Assembly (NCBI GenBank): GCA_050331695.1
Contig: JBHJGP010000019.1
Location: forward strand, 35,682 to 99,681
DNA from: JBHJGP01 sp050331695
GTDB lineage: Bacteria; Pseudomonadota; Alphaproteobacteria; Geminicoccales; Geminicoccaceae
Direction: 5' to 3'
DNA length: 64,000 nucleotides
The translations under genes and the position numbers were made by a program. Shown here piece after piece: positions 16,563 through 24,765 of the stretch (its first letter is position 1; each line of letters begins with the position of its first letter). The notes below the pieces were generated by a model. The model was not told the origin of the DNA, made no database searches, and saw only the letters and a program-made list of their open reading frames with translations.

Positions 16563-17972
16563 CTAGCTGACCATCGGCGTTTCGACAACGTCCTCCAGCG
16601 CCGCTCCGGTGACGCCGGCCAGCACCGCCAGGTCCTGGAAATTGTCTGCGCCGCCGTCCGTGTCCACCTGGAGGGTGGTATCGGTGCCGTCGTCGACGAG
16701 CTGAGCGAAATCGGAAAGTTCTGATTCCGCGCTGAAACCACTCAGCAGATCGTCGAGCTGGATGGTGTCGGTCCCCACCTCGAAATCGACGATCAGGTCG
16801 ACGCCGACGGCGTCGCCGCCCTCATAGACATATCGATCCGCGCCACCATTGCCGACGAAGGTATCACCGTCCTTGCCACCGATGAACGTGTCGTCGAGCG
16901 CACCGCCGATCAGCACATCCTCGCCGTCATTGCCGATACCGAAGACCTCGATGCCGGCGTTTTCAGCGTCAAGCAGATCGTTGCCGTCGCCACCGACGAA
17001 CTGAACATCGTTCAATTGCGTGGCCGACAGATCACCGATCGCAAGCGTGTCGTCGCCGCCTTGGCCGTTGATCTCGGCACGCTCGATCCCGTCGATGTCG
17101 AGTTCGAACAGCCCGAGATTGGTGCGCGCGAACAGCACCTCGGCACCACCGGCACCCAGCGTGAACTCGTCGCCGGCACCGTCCGCACCGTTGACCACCT
17201 GGATGTCGAAGCCGGCGCCGCCGATGACACGATCGGACCCGTCGCCATTGTTCCAGATGTTGGTGTCGTCACCGCCGCCACCACGGATGACGTCGTCGCC
17301 CTGGTTGCCAATGGTAAGATCATTGGCGCCGCCGCCGCTGAGAAAGTCCCGGACGCTGCTGCCGAACAAATCGTCGGCGCCGGCGTCACCTCGCAGATCG
17401 ACGGTGGTCGTCGCCAGAGTGGCATCGAGGCGGTCGCCGCCGAGACCACCATTCACGAAAACCCGCTCCAGGGCCGTGCCGGACAGATCACCAACGGTGA
17501 CATCGTCACCACCGGCCTGGCCGTTGATCTCGAACTGCTCAACACCACTCACGTCCAACTGGAAGAGGCCGAGATTGACGCGCTCGAAGAACACGTCGCT
17601 GGCACCCGCCTCGAGCACGAACTGGTCGCCCAAACCGTCGGCGCCGTTCACCTGAACCCGGTCGATGTCGGCACCGCCGTCCATGCGGTCCGAGCCATCG
17701 CCATTGTTCCAAATGATGAGGTCGGCGCCCGGGCCGCCCCGCTTGTCGTCGTCTCCGGTATCGCCGATCAGCGTGTCGTCGCCGATCCCGCCGGACAGAT
17801 TGTCCTCTCCGGGACCGCCTTCGATCGTGTCATTGCCCTCATCGCCGCGAAGCTGATCGTCGCCGTCCAACCCTTGAATTTCGTCATCGCCTTCGCGACC
17901 GAAAATAACGTCGTTCTCGTCGGTGCCGGTCAGCATGTCATTGCCGGGCGTGCCGAACTGCGTCGTCGCCAT
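16563..17972 (-). CDS. RTX-type calcium-binding repeat protein 1
   Basis: A 469-residue acidic protein built mostly of RTX nonapeptide motifs (GGxGxDxxx), for example GTPGNDMLTGTDENDVIFGR at the N-terminus. RTX repeats bind calcium outside the cell and fold as beta-rolls; such proteins are usually exported by type I secretion. No N-terminal signal peptide is seen, and the acidic C-terminus (from VGVDLIVDFEVGTDTIQLDDL) fits a type I secretion signal. The middle holds two copies of a roughly 165-residue unit, each containing a WNNGDGSDR motif, an NGADG..D segment and an NLGLF(Q/E)LD segment. It is paralogous to the gene at 18279. No protease or lipase domain was found, so it may be an adhesin or surface-layer-like protein. 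No secretion genes lie nearby. Confidence 0.88.
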   Translation of the reverse strand: MATTQFGTPGNDMLTGTDENDVIFGREGDDEIQGLDGDDQLRGDEGNDTIEGGPGEDNLSGGIGDDTLIGDTGDDDKRGGPGADLIIWNNGDGSDRMDGGADIDRVQVNGADGLGDQFVLEAGASDVFFERVNLGLFQLDVSGVEQFEINGQAGGDDVTVGDLSGTALERVFVNGGLGGDRLDATLATTTVDLRGDAGADDLFGSSVRDFLSGGGANDLTIGNQGDDVIRGGGGDDTNIWNNGDGSDRVIGGAGFDIQVVNGADGAGDEFTLGAGGAEVLFARTNLGLFELDIDGIERAEINGQGGDDTLAIGDLSATQLNDVQFVGGDGNDLLDAENAGIEVFGIGNDGEDVLIGGALDDTFIGGKDGDTFVGNGGADRYVYEGGDAVGVDLIVDFEVGTDTIQLDDLLSGFSAESELSDFAQLVDDGTDTTLQVDTDGGADNFQDLAVLAGVTGAALEDVVETPMVS

Positions 17973-18278
17973 AGAGATTACTCCCAGTGAACAGGTCCAA
18001 CACTCGGGAACTAGACTCGAGCATAAAAAGCCGAGCGCGCGGCAGACCTATCATAAAGAACTGAACAGCTAAACGAATAAGTTGGCAACGTAACTTGTCA
18101 TCAACTTGTAGATTATTACTAAGGGTTCAATGACCGTGGCGAAATACGCGAAAACGCGATATTGCGGACACCTGATTTGTAGTCATTCAACTGTTAGAGT
18201 ATTTTTCGGCCGGCAACCGAAGAAAAAGCCCGATGGGTTGTGCATCGGGCTTTCGGAAATGGGCTGAAATCGGGAAAG
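17973..18278 (-). promoter_or_regulatory. AT-rich upstream region of the first RTX gene, with repeated motif
   Basis: About 306 bp without a gene, visibly richer in A+T than its surroundings. It contains the terminator of the second RTX gene (18221-18253) and two copies of an 11-bp motif, TCAACTTGTAG at 18101-18111 and TCAACTGTTAG at 18187-18197. A third related copy (TCAACTATTAG) lies upstream of the second RTX gene inside a perfect palindrome. An AAGTTG (18079-18084) also forms an inverted pair with CAACTT at 18102-18107. I infer a shared regulator of the two RTX genes. The exact promoter hexamers could not be fixed by eye. Confidence 0.5.
18221..18253 (-). terminator. Rho-independent terminator of the second RTX gene
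   Basis: Perfect 10-bp arms, AAGCCCGATG (18226-18235) and CATCGGGCTT (18243-18252), enclose a 7-base loop. On the minus strand the stem is followed by TTTC. It lies about 25 bp past the stop of the RTX gene at 18279, so the two RTX genes are separate transcription units despite being tandem. Confidence 0.85.
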
Positions 18279-19739
18279 CTACGTCAGCACGGGTGTCTCG
18301 ATCAGGTCTTCGATCGAGGCGCCGGTGACGCCGACGATCAGCACCAGATCCTCGAAGTTCTCGCCGTCGCCGGCAATGTTGACCTGCACCAACGTATCGG
18401 CACCGTCATCGTCGAGGGCGATGAACGATGGGAGCGAGGTTTCAGGCTCGAAACGGATCAGATCGTCGACATTGATGATGTCGGTTCCGACCTCGAAATC
18501 GAGGATCGTGTCGACCTCGCCATTGTCCAGCGCCTCATAGACGAAGCTGTCGGCACCGGTGCCGCCGGCCATGGTGTCGCTGCCGCGGCCGCCGACCAGG
18601 ATGTCCTCGCCGCCGTTACCGAACAATGTGTCGGCGCCGCTGTCCCCGAAGAACAGATCACCCAAGGCGCCACCGATGAAGACGTCATCGCCCTCGCCGC
18701 CGCCTCCGAAGAGTTCGATCGCCGCATTTTCGCCGTCGAGCAGATCGTCGCCGGCGCCGCCTTCGAAGTCGACCGTGGTGACGTCGCTTTCCGCGAGATT
18801 GGCGATCGTGAGCGCGTCATTGCCGGCGAGCCCCTCGACGAAGATTTCCTCGACTTGGCTCAGATCCAGAGTGACAAGCTCAAGATTGCTCCGCTGAAAC
18901 AGGACGGCACCCCCATCGGTCGCGAAGGAAAACTCGTCGCCGTCACCATCAGCGCCATTGATCTGCAGAACGTCGAAACCGCCGCCGCCGATAACCGCAT
19001 CGTCACCGTCGCCCTCGTTCCAGATAAAGAAATCGTCTCCGCCGCCACCGCGGATGACATCGTTGCCACCATTGCCGACGATGAAGTCGCTGCCGCCGCC
19101 ACCGCTTAAGAAATCCCGGGCACTGCCGCCGAACAGGTCGTCATTGCCGCCATCACCCCGGAGATCGACCGTGGTCATCGCGAGATCGGCCTGGAGCAGA
19201 TCGTCGCCGCCGCCGCCATTGACGAACACTCGCTCCACGCCGGTATCGGCGATGGCCTCGATCGTCACCTGATCATCGGCGGCACCGGCCGCAATGAAGA
19301 CGCGCTCAATGCCGATCAGATCGTTGGTCGCCTCTTCGTTGACGACATCGAGACCGGCAAAACCCTCTTCCACGGCGAACAGCACGACATCGGCCGCAAC
19401 CTCGCCGTCGACACTGGCCTCCAGGCGATCGGCACCGGCGCCGCCGTCAAAAATATTAGTGCCGTCACCGGACTGCCAGAGGAACAGGTCCGCGCCAGCG
19501 CCGCCCCGGGCGTCGTCTTTGCCGGTGCCGCCGACAAACGTGTCGTCACCCTCGCCGCCGGTAAGCGTGTCGTCACCGGAACCACCCTCGAGCCGGTCAT
19601 CGCCATCGTCACCGCGGAGCTGGTCGTCGTCACCCAGGCCGAAGATGGTATCATTGCCTTCGCGCCCGAACAGAATGTCGACGCCGGCCGTTCCGGTGAG
19701 CGTGTCATCCTGGGGTGATCCGAACTGTAGTTCCGCCAT
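18279..19739 (-). CDS. RTX-type calcium-binding repeat protein 2
   Basis: A 486-residue acidic RTX protein, paralogous to the gene at 16563 and sharing its layout. It opens with a block of GGxGxDxxx repeats (GSPQDDTLTGTAGVDILFGR), then a divergent first unit (about 95-170), a well-kept unit with GGSARDFLSGGGGSDF, WNEGDGDD and NGADGDGDEF, another RTX block (DTLFGNGGEDILVGGRGSD), and an acidic C-terminal tail (VDTILDFEVGTDIINVDDL). There is no signal peptide; type I secretion is expected. The first unit has drifted from the RTX1 pattern (SGDGTNIFDGGAGADRLEAS). The start codon is preceded by GAGAGCC. Upstream lies a 21-bp palindrome. No enzymatic domain is seen. Confidence 0.88.
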   Translation of the reverse strand: MAELQFGSPQDDTLTGTAGVDILFGREGNDTIFGLGDDDQLRGDDGDDRLEGGSGDDTLTGGEGDDTFVGGTGKDDARGGAGADLFLWQSGDGTNIFDGGAGADRLEASVDGEVAADVVLFAVEEGFAGLDVVNEEATNDLIGIERVFIAAGAADDQVTIEAIADTGVERVFVNGGGGDDLLQADLAMTTVDLRGDGGNDDLFGGSARDFLSGGGGSDFIVGNGGNDVIRGGGGDDFFIWNEGDGDDAVIGGGGFDVLQINGADGDGDEFSFATDGGAVLFQRSNLELVTLDLSQVEEIFVEGLAGNDALTIANLAESDVTTVDFEGGAGDDLLDGENAAIELFGGGGEGDDVFIGGALGDLFFGDSGADTLFGNGGEDILVGGRGSDTMAGGTGADSFVYEALDNGEVDTILDFEVGTDIINVDDLIRFEPETSLPSFIALDDDGADTLVQVNIAGDGENFEDLVLIVGVTGASIEDLIETPVLT

Positions 19740-19843
19740 GAAGGGCTCTCCACGTCAGCAGGTCCAAGGGAAGAAATGCGACCGGCGGTGATCGCCGGCG
19801 GACCTTGCTGCTATCACAAAGATGGGAGAATAAGAACTACTGC

Positions 19844-19864
19844 TTATCAACTATTAGTTGATAA
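19844..19864. promoter_or_regulatory. Perfect palindrome upstream of the second RTX gene (candidate operator)
   Basis: Ten-base arms TTATCAACTA and TAGTTGATAA flank a single T, about 105 bp upstream of the RTX start at 19739. It contains the 11-bp motif TCAACTATTAG also found, with two changes or fewer, in two places ahead of the other RTX gene. No T-run follows on either strand, so it is more likely a protein-binding site than a terminator. The cognate regulator is not in this window as far as I can see. Confidence 0.5.
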
Positions 19865-19956
19865 AACTGGCGCTTTGAGAAGGACCCTTCCGGCCCGCGC
19901 TTCGATCAAACGCGGATCTGAGGTCTCGCCGCTGTTCGTCCCTAAGCCGGCGGCCC

Positions 19957-21393
19957 TTAAGGAGCCGTGTAGGCGGTTTTCACGACAGTGTAGAATTCCT
20001 GGGCGTAGCGGCCTTGCTCGCGTGGACCGTAGCTCGACCCTTTCCGCCCGCCGAACGGCACGTGATAGTCTACCCCGGCGGTCGGCAGATTGACCATGAC
20101 CATGCCGGCTTCCGCGTTCCGCTTGAAGTGGCTGGCATGTTTGAGGCTGGTGGTGCAGATACCGGCGGACAGGCCGAAATCGGTATCATTGGCGACTGCC
20201 AGCGCCTCGTCATAGTCTTTCACGCGAATGACACCGGCGACCGGTCCGAATACCTCTTCGCGATTGATGCGCATGGTGTTGGTGGTTTCGGTGAACAGGG
20301 CCGGCTGGAGATAGTAGCCGGGGGTCTCGCGATTAAGCCGTTTGCCACCCCACTTCAGCGTGCCGCCCTCGTCCCGGCCGATCGTCAGATAGCTCAGATC
20401 CTGCTCGAGCTGGCGCTCATCGACGACCGGGCCGATATGCGTGCCGTCCTTGATCGCGTCATCGACGACCAGACCCTTAAGACGTTGAATGGCCGCATCG
20501 ACGAAGCGGTCATGAATGGCTTCGGTCACGATCAGCCGCGACGACGCGGTGCAACGCTGGCCGGTAGAGAAAAACGCGCCGTTGACGGCGCAGTCGACAG
20601 CCGTCGCCAGATCGGCGTCGTCCAAGACGACCAGCGGGTTCTTGCCACCCATCTCCAGCTGGCATTTGCGCATTTGCCGGGCCGAGACTTCGGCGACGCG
20701 CCGTCCGGTCTCGACGGAGCCGGTGAAGCTGATGGCGTCGATCCGGGGATCATCGAGGATGGCTTGGCCGACCACGGAGCCGGGTCCGTTCACCAGGTTG
20801 AGCACGCCCGCAGGAAGCCCGGCACGATGGAGAATGTCGACGATGGCCCAGGCGCAACCGGGCACCAACTCGGCCGGCTTGTAGACGACCGTGTTGCCGT
20901 AGGCTAGCGCCGGCGCGATCTTCCAGGCGGGGATGGCGATCGGAAAGTTCCAGGGCGTAATGATGCCGACAACGCCCACCGGCTCACGCGTGACGTCGAT
21001 CTCGACGCCCGGACGCACCGAGGCCAGCCGATCGCCGGTCTGACGAACGGTTTCGCCGGCAAAGAACAAAAAGATCTGCGCGGCACGAACGGTTTCGCCG
21101 ACCCCCTCGGCCAAGGTCTTGCCTTCTTCGCGGGCAAGCAGGAGGCCCAGCTCGTTCTTCCGCGCCAGGATCTCGTCGCCGGCGGCCTTCAGAATGTCAT
21201 GGCGCTTCTGGGGCCCGGACCGCGCCCAGTCATGGGCCGCGGCGCTCGCCGCTTCGATGGCACGTGTCGCATCGGCTTTCGACGCGGTCGCGTAACGGCC
21301 GACGATCTCGGCCGTGTTCGACGGGTTGATATTGTCCTTTACGTCACTGCTAGCGACCCAATCGCCGCCGATCAAATTGGGGTGCAGGTCCAC
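19957..21393 (-). CDS. Aldehyde dehydrogenase, 2-oxoglutarate semialdehyde dehydrogenase-like
   Basis: A 478-residue NAD(P)-dependent aldehyde dehydrogenase. It contains the cofactor segment PWNFPIAIPAWKIAPALAYG, the catalytic Glu segment LEMGGKNP, the catalytic Cys in FFSTGQRCTASSR, and a C-terminus (GRKGSSYGPREQGRYAQEF) like the 2,5-dioxopentanoate (2-oxoglutarate semialdehyde) dehydrogenases of non-phosphorylative pentonate breakdown. I chose the GTG at 21393 because GGGAG sits 7 bp before it; the longer frame to 21468 would overlap the upstream gene. It follows the RraA-fold gene by 44 bp. With the dehydratase at 25189 it could complete a route from a sugar acid to 2-oxoglutarate. The substrate is inferred. 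Confidence 0.88.
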   Translation of the reverse strand: MDLHPNLIGGDWVASSDVKDNINPSNTAEIVGRYATASKADATRAIEAASAAAHDWARSGPQKRHDILKAAGDEILARKNELGLLLAREEGKTLAEGVGETVRAAQIFLFFAGETVRQTGDRLASVRPGVEIDVTREPVGVVGIITPWNFPIAIPAWKIAPALAYGNTVVYKPAELVPGCAWAIVDILHRAGLPAGVLNLVNGPGSVVGQAILDDPRIDAISFTGSVETGRRVAEVSARQMRKCQLEMGGKNPLVVLDDADLATAVDCAVNGAFFSTGQRCTASSRLIVTEAIHDRFVDAAIQRLKGLVVDDAIKDGTHIGPVVDERQLEQDLSYLTIGRDEGGTLKWGGKRLNRETPGYYLQPALFTETTNTMRINREEVFGPVAGVIRVKDYDEALAVANDTDFGLSAGICTTSLKHASHFKRNAEAGMVMVNLPTAGVDYHVPFGGRKGSSYGPREQGRYAQEFYTVVKTAYTAP

Positions 21394-21437
21394 TGATGGT
21401 CTCCCTACTCTTCCTGATTGCGCGGGCGTCGGTGGAG

Positions 21438-22157
21438 CTACCGTTCGCCGTCCCTGGCGGACCGCCATTCGACGAATTCGGCACGGCTTTCATGGGTTGC
21501 CGGATAGATCCCGAAAATCTTGCGCCCACCGGCGACCTGTTCCTCGACGAAATCCTCATACGCCGTCATTTCGAAACTTTCGTCGGCAACGTCGTCAGCG
21601 ATGGAAGCCGGTATCACCACCACCCCCTCGCCATCTCCGACCAGGACGTCGCCCGGATAGACGGCGACGCCGCCGCAGCCGATCGGCACCTGCAGATCGA
21701 CCGCGTGGAACAGGATCGGGTTGGTCGGCGCCGAGGGCCGCTGGTGGTAGACGGGAAAGTCGAGCGTCTCCAGCTCGGGCGTGTCGCGAAATCCGCCATC
21801 AGTAACCACGCCCGCGGCTCCTCGAACCATCATCCGGCGGATTAGGATGGAACCGGCGGAGGCGGCCCGGGCGTCGCGGCAACTGTCATAAACCATGATC
21901 TGGCCTGGCGGTATCTCCTCAACCGCCTTCCGCTGCGGGTGCTCCCAATCCTCATAAACCGAAAGATCGTCGATATCCTCGCGGGCAGGGATGTAGCGGA
22001 GCGTGTAGGCCTCTCCGACCATCCGCGGCGCGTTCCGATTGATCAGATAAACATCCTGCAACCAGGCATTGCGCAGGCCCCGTTTGAACAGGCAGGTGGT
22101 GAGCGTTGCCGTGCTGACCTGTTTGAGTTTGTCTCGCGCTTCGCCGCTCAACGACAT
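21438..22157 (-). CDS. RraA-family protein (HMG aldolase/oxaloacetate decarboxylase fold)
   Basis: A 239-residue cytoplasmic protein of the RraA family, formerly annotated as dimethylmenaquinone methyltransferase. It shows the conserved GAAGVVTDGGFRD segment that carries the Arg-Asp pair (R..D) of 4-hydroxy-4-methyl-2-oxoglutarate aldolases, plus VYPGDVLVGDGEGVVVIP near the C-terminus. Family members are metal-dependent aldolases or decarboxylases of 2-keto acids; a few regulate RNase E. The neighbouring 2-oxoglutarate semialdehyde dehydrogenase-like gene favours a metabolic role, perhaps in sugar-acid breakdown. About 50 bp separate it from the AraC-type regulator gene upstream, so the three may be one unit. 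Confidence 0.85.
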   Translation of the reverse strand: MSLSGEARDKLKQVSTATLTTCLFKRGLRNAWLQDVYLINRNAPRMVGEAYTLRYIPAREDIDDLSVYEDWEHPQRKAVEEIPPGQIMVYDSCRDARAASAGSILIRRMMVRGAAGVVTDGGFRDTPELETLDFPVYHQRPSAPTNPILFHAVDLQVPIGCGGVAVYPGDVLVGDGEGVVVIPASIADDVADESFEMTAYEDFVEEQVAGGRKIFGIYPATHESRAEFVEWRSARDGER

Positions 22158-22209
22158 GGTCCCTCCCCGACCCCATCCCCCAAAACCGCCGGGGGCGCTG
22201 GCCCGAGGC

Positions 22210-23415
22210 TCAACTGTGGGAGCTTAAGGCGCTCGTTGCAACCGAACGCGACACCACGGCCTGCCGCCGCCGGTACTCGGTCGGTGTCATGCGCTCCACC
22301 TTGCGAAAAGCGCTGTAAAACGTCGACCGAGCGTTGAAACCAACCGCGATGGAGATGTCCAGCACGGTCATCGGCGTCGGCTCGTCCAGGAGCCGCTTCG
22401 CCTCTTCTACGCGCCACGAATTGACGAAGTCGAAGAAATTCGTGTTCAGATGGCTGCTTAGCAATTGTGAGACTTTGTGGTCTGGCGCGCGGATTGCAGC
22501 CGCGACGTCGCGAAGGCTCAAAAGCGGGTTCCTGTGGAGGTGGTTCACCCGCATCGCCTCCACCAGCTTGTTGGACAGCCGTTCCGCCTCGTCGTGCGCC
22601 ATCGGTGCGCGCTCATATTTGACTCTTTTTTGCAGCTCAAGCGCATCCTTTTCTTCGTCGGGCGGGCCGTAGCCGCTGAACGAGCGAAGCACGAAGCCGC
22701 AGAAAAGGACGAGACAGACCACCCGAAAAACGGATCCGCTCATCTGCCAGGCGAAGGGTACCGCGAACAGCCTGGCGGATAGAAATTCGATGCCGATGCT
22801 CAGTATCGGCAATGAGATGATGGCCCAGAGATTGCGGGTCCGGGCCATGGTAGCGTCTGGCATGGCCGAAAGAAGATTACGGAGGCTTCGGACGCGCTCG
22901 TGAAGCAGTTTAAAGGAAGCCCAGAGGTAGACACCGGCGGAAATAAACAAAACCAGCCAGAAAAGACGAATAATCGTCAGGCTGAACGCCTGAACCGCGT
23001 CCTTGGTCTCGAACAACGCTCCTTGCCAGCCGTCGGGTGCATTGACGGGAAGGAACGCGACCCAGGCGATGAAAGCGGGCAGAGTGTGGAGCCAGAAACG
23101 CGGCCGGGCCGCAAGCCCATGGATTTCGGTCTGAAAATAGGCGAACAGGAGCGGCGCTAGGAGAAGCGGTATCGCCCGAACCACCGGCCCCACGGCGACT
23201 TCTAGAAGAGGCGCGCGGCCATAGAGCCCGACCAGGTCCAGCAGATCACTCACCGCTATGATTGCGAGGCCGACCAAGAAGGCGAGCAGAAAGAGATTTG
23301 CCGGCCGCTCGGGCCGACACGCGGTCGCGACCAACCCCGCGGTCAGGCCAAGGCAGCCGATCAGGCCCGACAAAAGCGCTGTTTGAAAAAGCTCGACGTC
23401 CGTCACCCGATCCAC
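22210..23415 (-). CDS. Membrane-embedded AraC-family transcriptional regulator
   Basis: A 401-residue protein with an N-terminal membrane domain of about six or seven hydrophobic helices (roughly residues 9-30, 39-62, 70-95, 105-125, 143-168, 195-215 and 225-245) and a C-terminal AraC-type double helix-turn-helix (about 290-385; PLLSLRDVAAAIRAPDHKVS and TVLDISIAVGFNARSTFYSA). A regulator fixed in the inner membrane should sense an envelope or extracellular signal directly and bind DNA from the membrane. It is divergent from a MipA/OmpV outer-membrane gene across 185 bp, a likely target. GTG is the apparent start at 23415; GTG at 23406 is an alternative. Confidence 0.85.
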   Translation of the reverse strand: MDRVTDVELFQTALLSGLIGCLGLTAGLVATACRPERPANLFLLAFLVGLAIIAVSDLLDLVGLYGRAPLLEVAVGPVVRAIPLLLAPLLFAYFQTEIHGLAARPRFWLHTLPAFIAWVAFLPVNAPDGWQGALFETKDAVQAFSLTIIRLFWLVLFISAGVYLWASFKLLHERVRSLRNLLSAMPDATMARTRNLWAIISLPILSIGIEFLSARLFAVPFAWQMSGSVFRVVCLVLFCGFVLRSFSGYGPPDEEKDALELQKRVKYERAPMAHDEAERLSNKLVEAMRVNHLHRNPLLSLRDVAAAIRAPDHKVSQLLSSHLNTNFFDFVNSWRVEEAKRLLDEPTPMTVLDISIAVGFNARSTFYSAFRKVERMTPTEYRRRQAVVSRSVATSALSSHS

Positions 23416-23600
23416 ACTTCCATCTGCTTGGTCCGCTGATCTCGTCCGCCCTCAGGCGGCTCACCGACCGGCCCCCAGAGTAGCGCGTCCGGCGCTTCGT
23501 CCCCAGGGGGCTGGGCATCCGATCTGTCCGATCCGACCGGTTCGGACGACGCCAAAGCGCCGCTCGCCTAGGCCCTCCCTATCTTGGTCGGGAGAGCGCC

Positions 23601-24389
23601 TTGGGATCGTCGTCACCGCGAGTGGTTTTTTGTCTGTTGGTCGCCGGCCTGGGCCTTTGTTGGCCGGGGAACAACGCCAGCTTCGCGGATGAGCCCGCCT
23701 GGAGCGTGACGGTTTCGGCGGGCGCCGGCATCGCCCCGGAAAGTCTTGGCGCCGACACCTACGAGGTCGAACCGGTTGCGAGTGTCACCCTCGGCTATGG
23801 CGATTATCGCCATGAGGCCAGCCCCGCCGGCGCCCGGGCGACCCTCCTCCACATGCGCGGCTTTCGGGCCGGCGCCATCGCCCGCCGCCGCGGAGGCCGC
23901 AACGATGTCGATGATCCCGTCATCGATCTTTTGGAGAACATCAACGCGACGATCGAGGTGGGCGGGTTCCTGCGGGCGCCTTTAGGCCCGCTCGTGCTTG
24001 GCGCCGAGGTCACCCAGGACGTTTTGGGCGAGCATGAGGGCCTGATCGGTGAATTGACCCTCGGCTTGCCGCTTGCCTTGAGCGAAAAACTGTCGCTCAC
24101 GCCCTCGGCTGGCTTGGTGCTGACCAACGACGCGTTTGCCCAGACCTTTTTCGGCGTCAGCGACGCCGATGCGGGACGCTCCGGGCTTTCGGCTTTCGAC
24201 GCCGACGGGGGACCGCTTGCAGCGAGTGGCGGCATCGGCGTGCGCTACGCCGTCAGCCAACGGATCGGTCTCTCCGCCGGCGTCACTTTCGCCCGGCTGA
24301 TTGCTGATGCCGAGACCAGCCCGATCGTCGCCGAACGGGGTTCGGCTAACCAGCTCTTCGGCCGGATCGGCTTGAGCTATCGATTTTGA
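23601..24389 (+). CDS. MipA/OmpV-family outer membrane protein
   Basis: A 262-residue protein with an N-terminal signal peptide (about 1-29) and family hallmarks: a repeated beta-strand pattern, FFGVSDADAGRSGLSAFDAD and a C-terminal strand ending GRIGLSYRF (terminal Phe, typical of outer-membrane barrels). MipA/OmpV proteins are outer-membrane porin- or scaffold-like proteins; the partners here are unknown. The start is TTG at 23601, supported by GGGAGA 5-10 bp upstream. It is divergent from the membrane-bound AraC regulator at 22210, which probably controls it. Confidence 0.85.
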   Translation: MGSSSPRVVFCLLVAGLGLCWPGNNASFADEPAWSVTVSAGAGIAPESLGADTYEVEPVASVTLGYGDYRHEASPAGARATLLHMRGFRAGAIARRRGGRNDVDDPVIDLLENINATIEVGGFLRAPLGPLVLGAEVTQDVLGEHEGLIGELTLGLPLALSEKLSLTPSAGLVLTNDAFAQTFFGVSDADAGRSGLSAFDADGGPLAASGGIGVRYAVSQRIGLSAGVTFARLIADAETSPIVAERGSANQLFGRIGLSYRF

Positions 24390-24512
24390 CCAATCGGCGG
24401 CGGAGCTCCGTTACGACTCATGAGCCGGTGTCGACGCTCATCACGGCCCCGAGCGGATACTGCCGGTAGCCACGCCTCCGATCGATCTGGACATCGATAT
24501 TTACTTGACTAA

Positions 24513-24522
24513 GTTAGCTAAC
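24513..24522. promoter_or_regulatory. Palindrome at the toxin-antitoxin promoter (candidate autoregulatory operator)
   Basis: The 10-bp perfect palindrome GTTAGCTAAC lies 12 bp before the antitoxin ATG and touches its ribosome binding site (AAGGAG, 24521-24526). Phd/YefM antitoxins usually bind palindromes of this kind to repress their own operon. Confidence 0.45.
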
Positions 24523-24534
24523 AAGGAGATCGGC

Positions 24535-24765
24535 ATGCAGGTCACAGTTCACAAGGCAAAAACACAGCTCTCCAAGCTGATTGAAGCGGCGCTCGCTGGC
24601 GAGGAGGTAATTATCGCCCGAGGTTCCAAACCGGTGGTGAAGCTCGTGCCCGTGTCCCCGCGGACGTTCAAGTTTGGCGTATTGGAAGGAAAGCTGCCGG
24701 CAGGCGGTCCTGACTTTTTCGAGCCCATGAGCGAGGCGGATTTGAAACTCTGGGAAGGCGGCTAG
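24535..24765 (+). CDS. Phd/YefM-family antitoxin
   Basis: A 76-residue protein with the Phd/YefM pattern at its N-terminus (MQVTVHKAKTQLSKLIEAAL, then GEEVIIARGSKPVVKLVP), the DNA-binding part of prevent-host-death antitoxins. The C-terminal half (KLPAGGPDFFEPMSEADLKLW) should bind and inhibit the PIN-domain toxin. The ATG at 24535 has AAGGAG 8 bp upstream; an upstream TTG in the same frame is less convincing. Its TAG stop is directly followed by the toxin GTG, giving tight coupling and antitoxin-first order. Confidence 0.9.
   Translation: MQVTVHKAKTQLSKLIEAALAGEEVIIARGSKPVVKLVPVSPRTFKFGVLEGKLPAGGPDFFEPMSEADLKLWEGG

Noticed and set aside
17016..17990. 324-codon plus-strand frame with regular composition
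   Set aside because: It mirrors the RTX repeats on the other strand; the repeated GGxGxD motifs belong to the minus-strand reading.
16563..19739. DNA repeats that might suggest a CRISPR array
   Set aside because: Repeats are protein-level RTX motifs of varying sequence, with no uniform repeat and spacer lengths.
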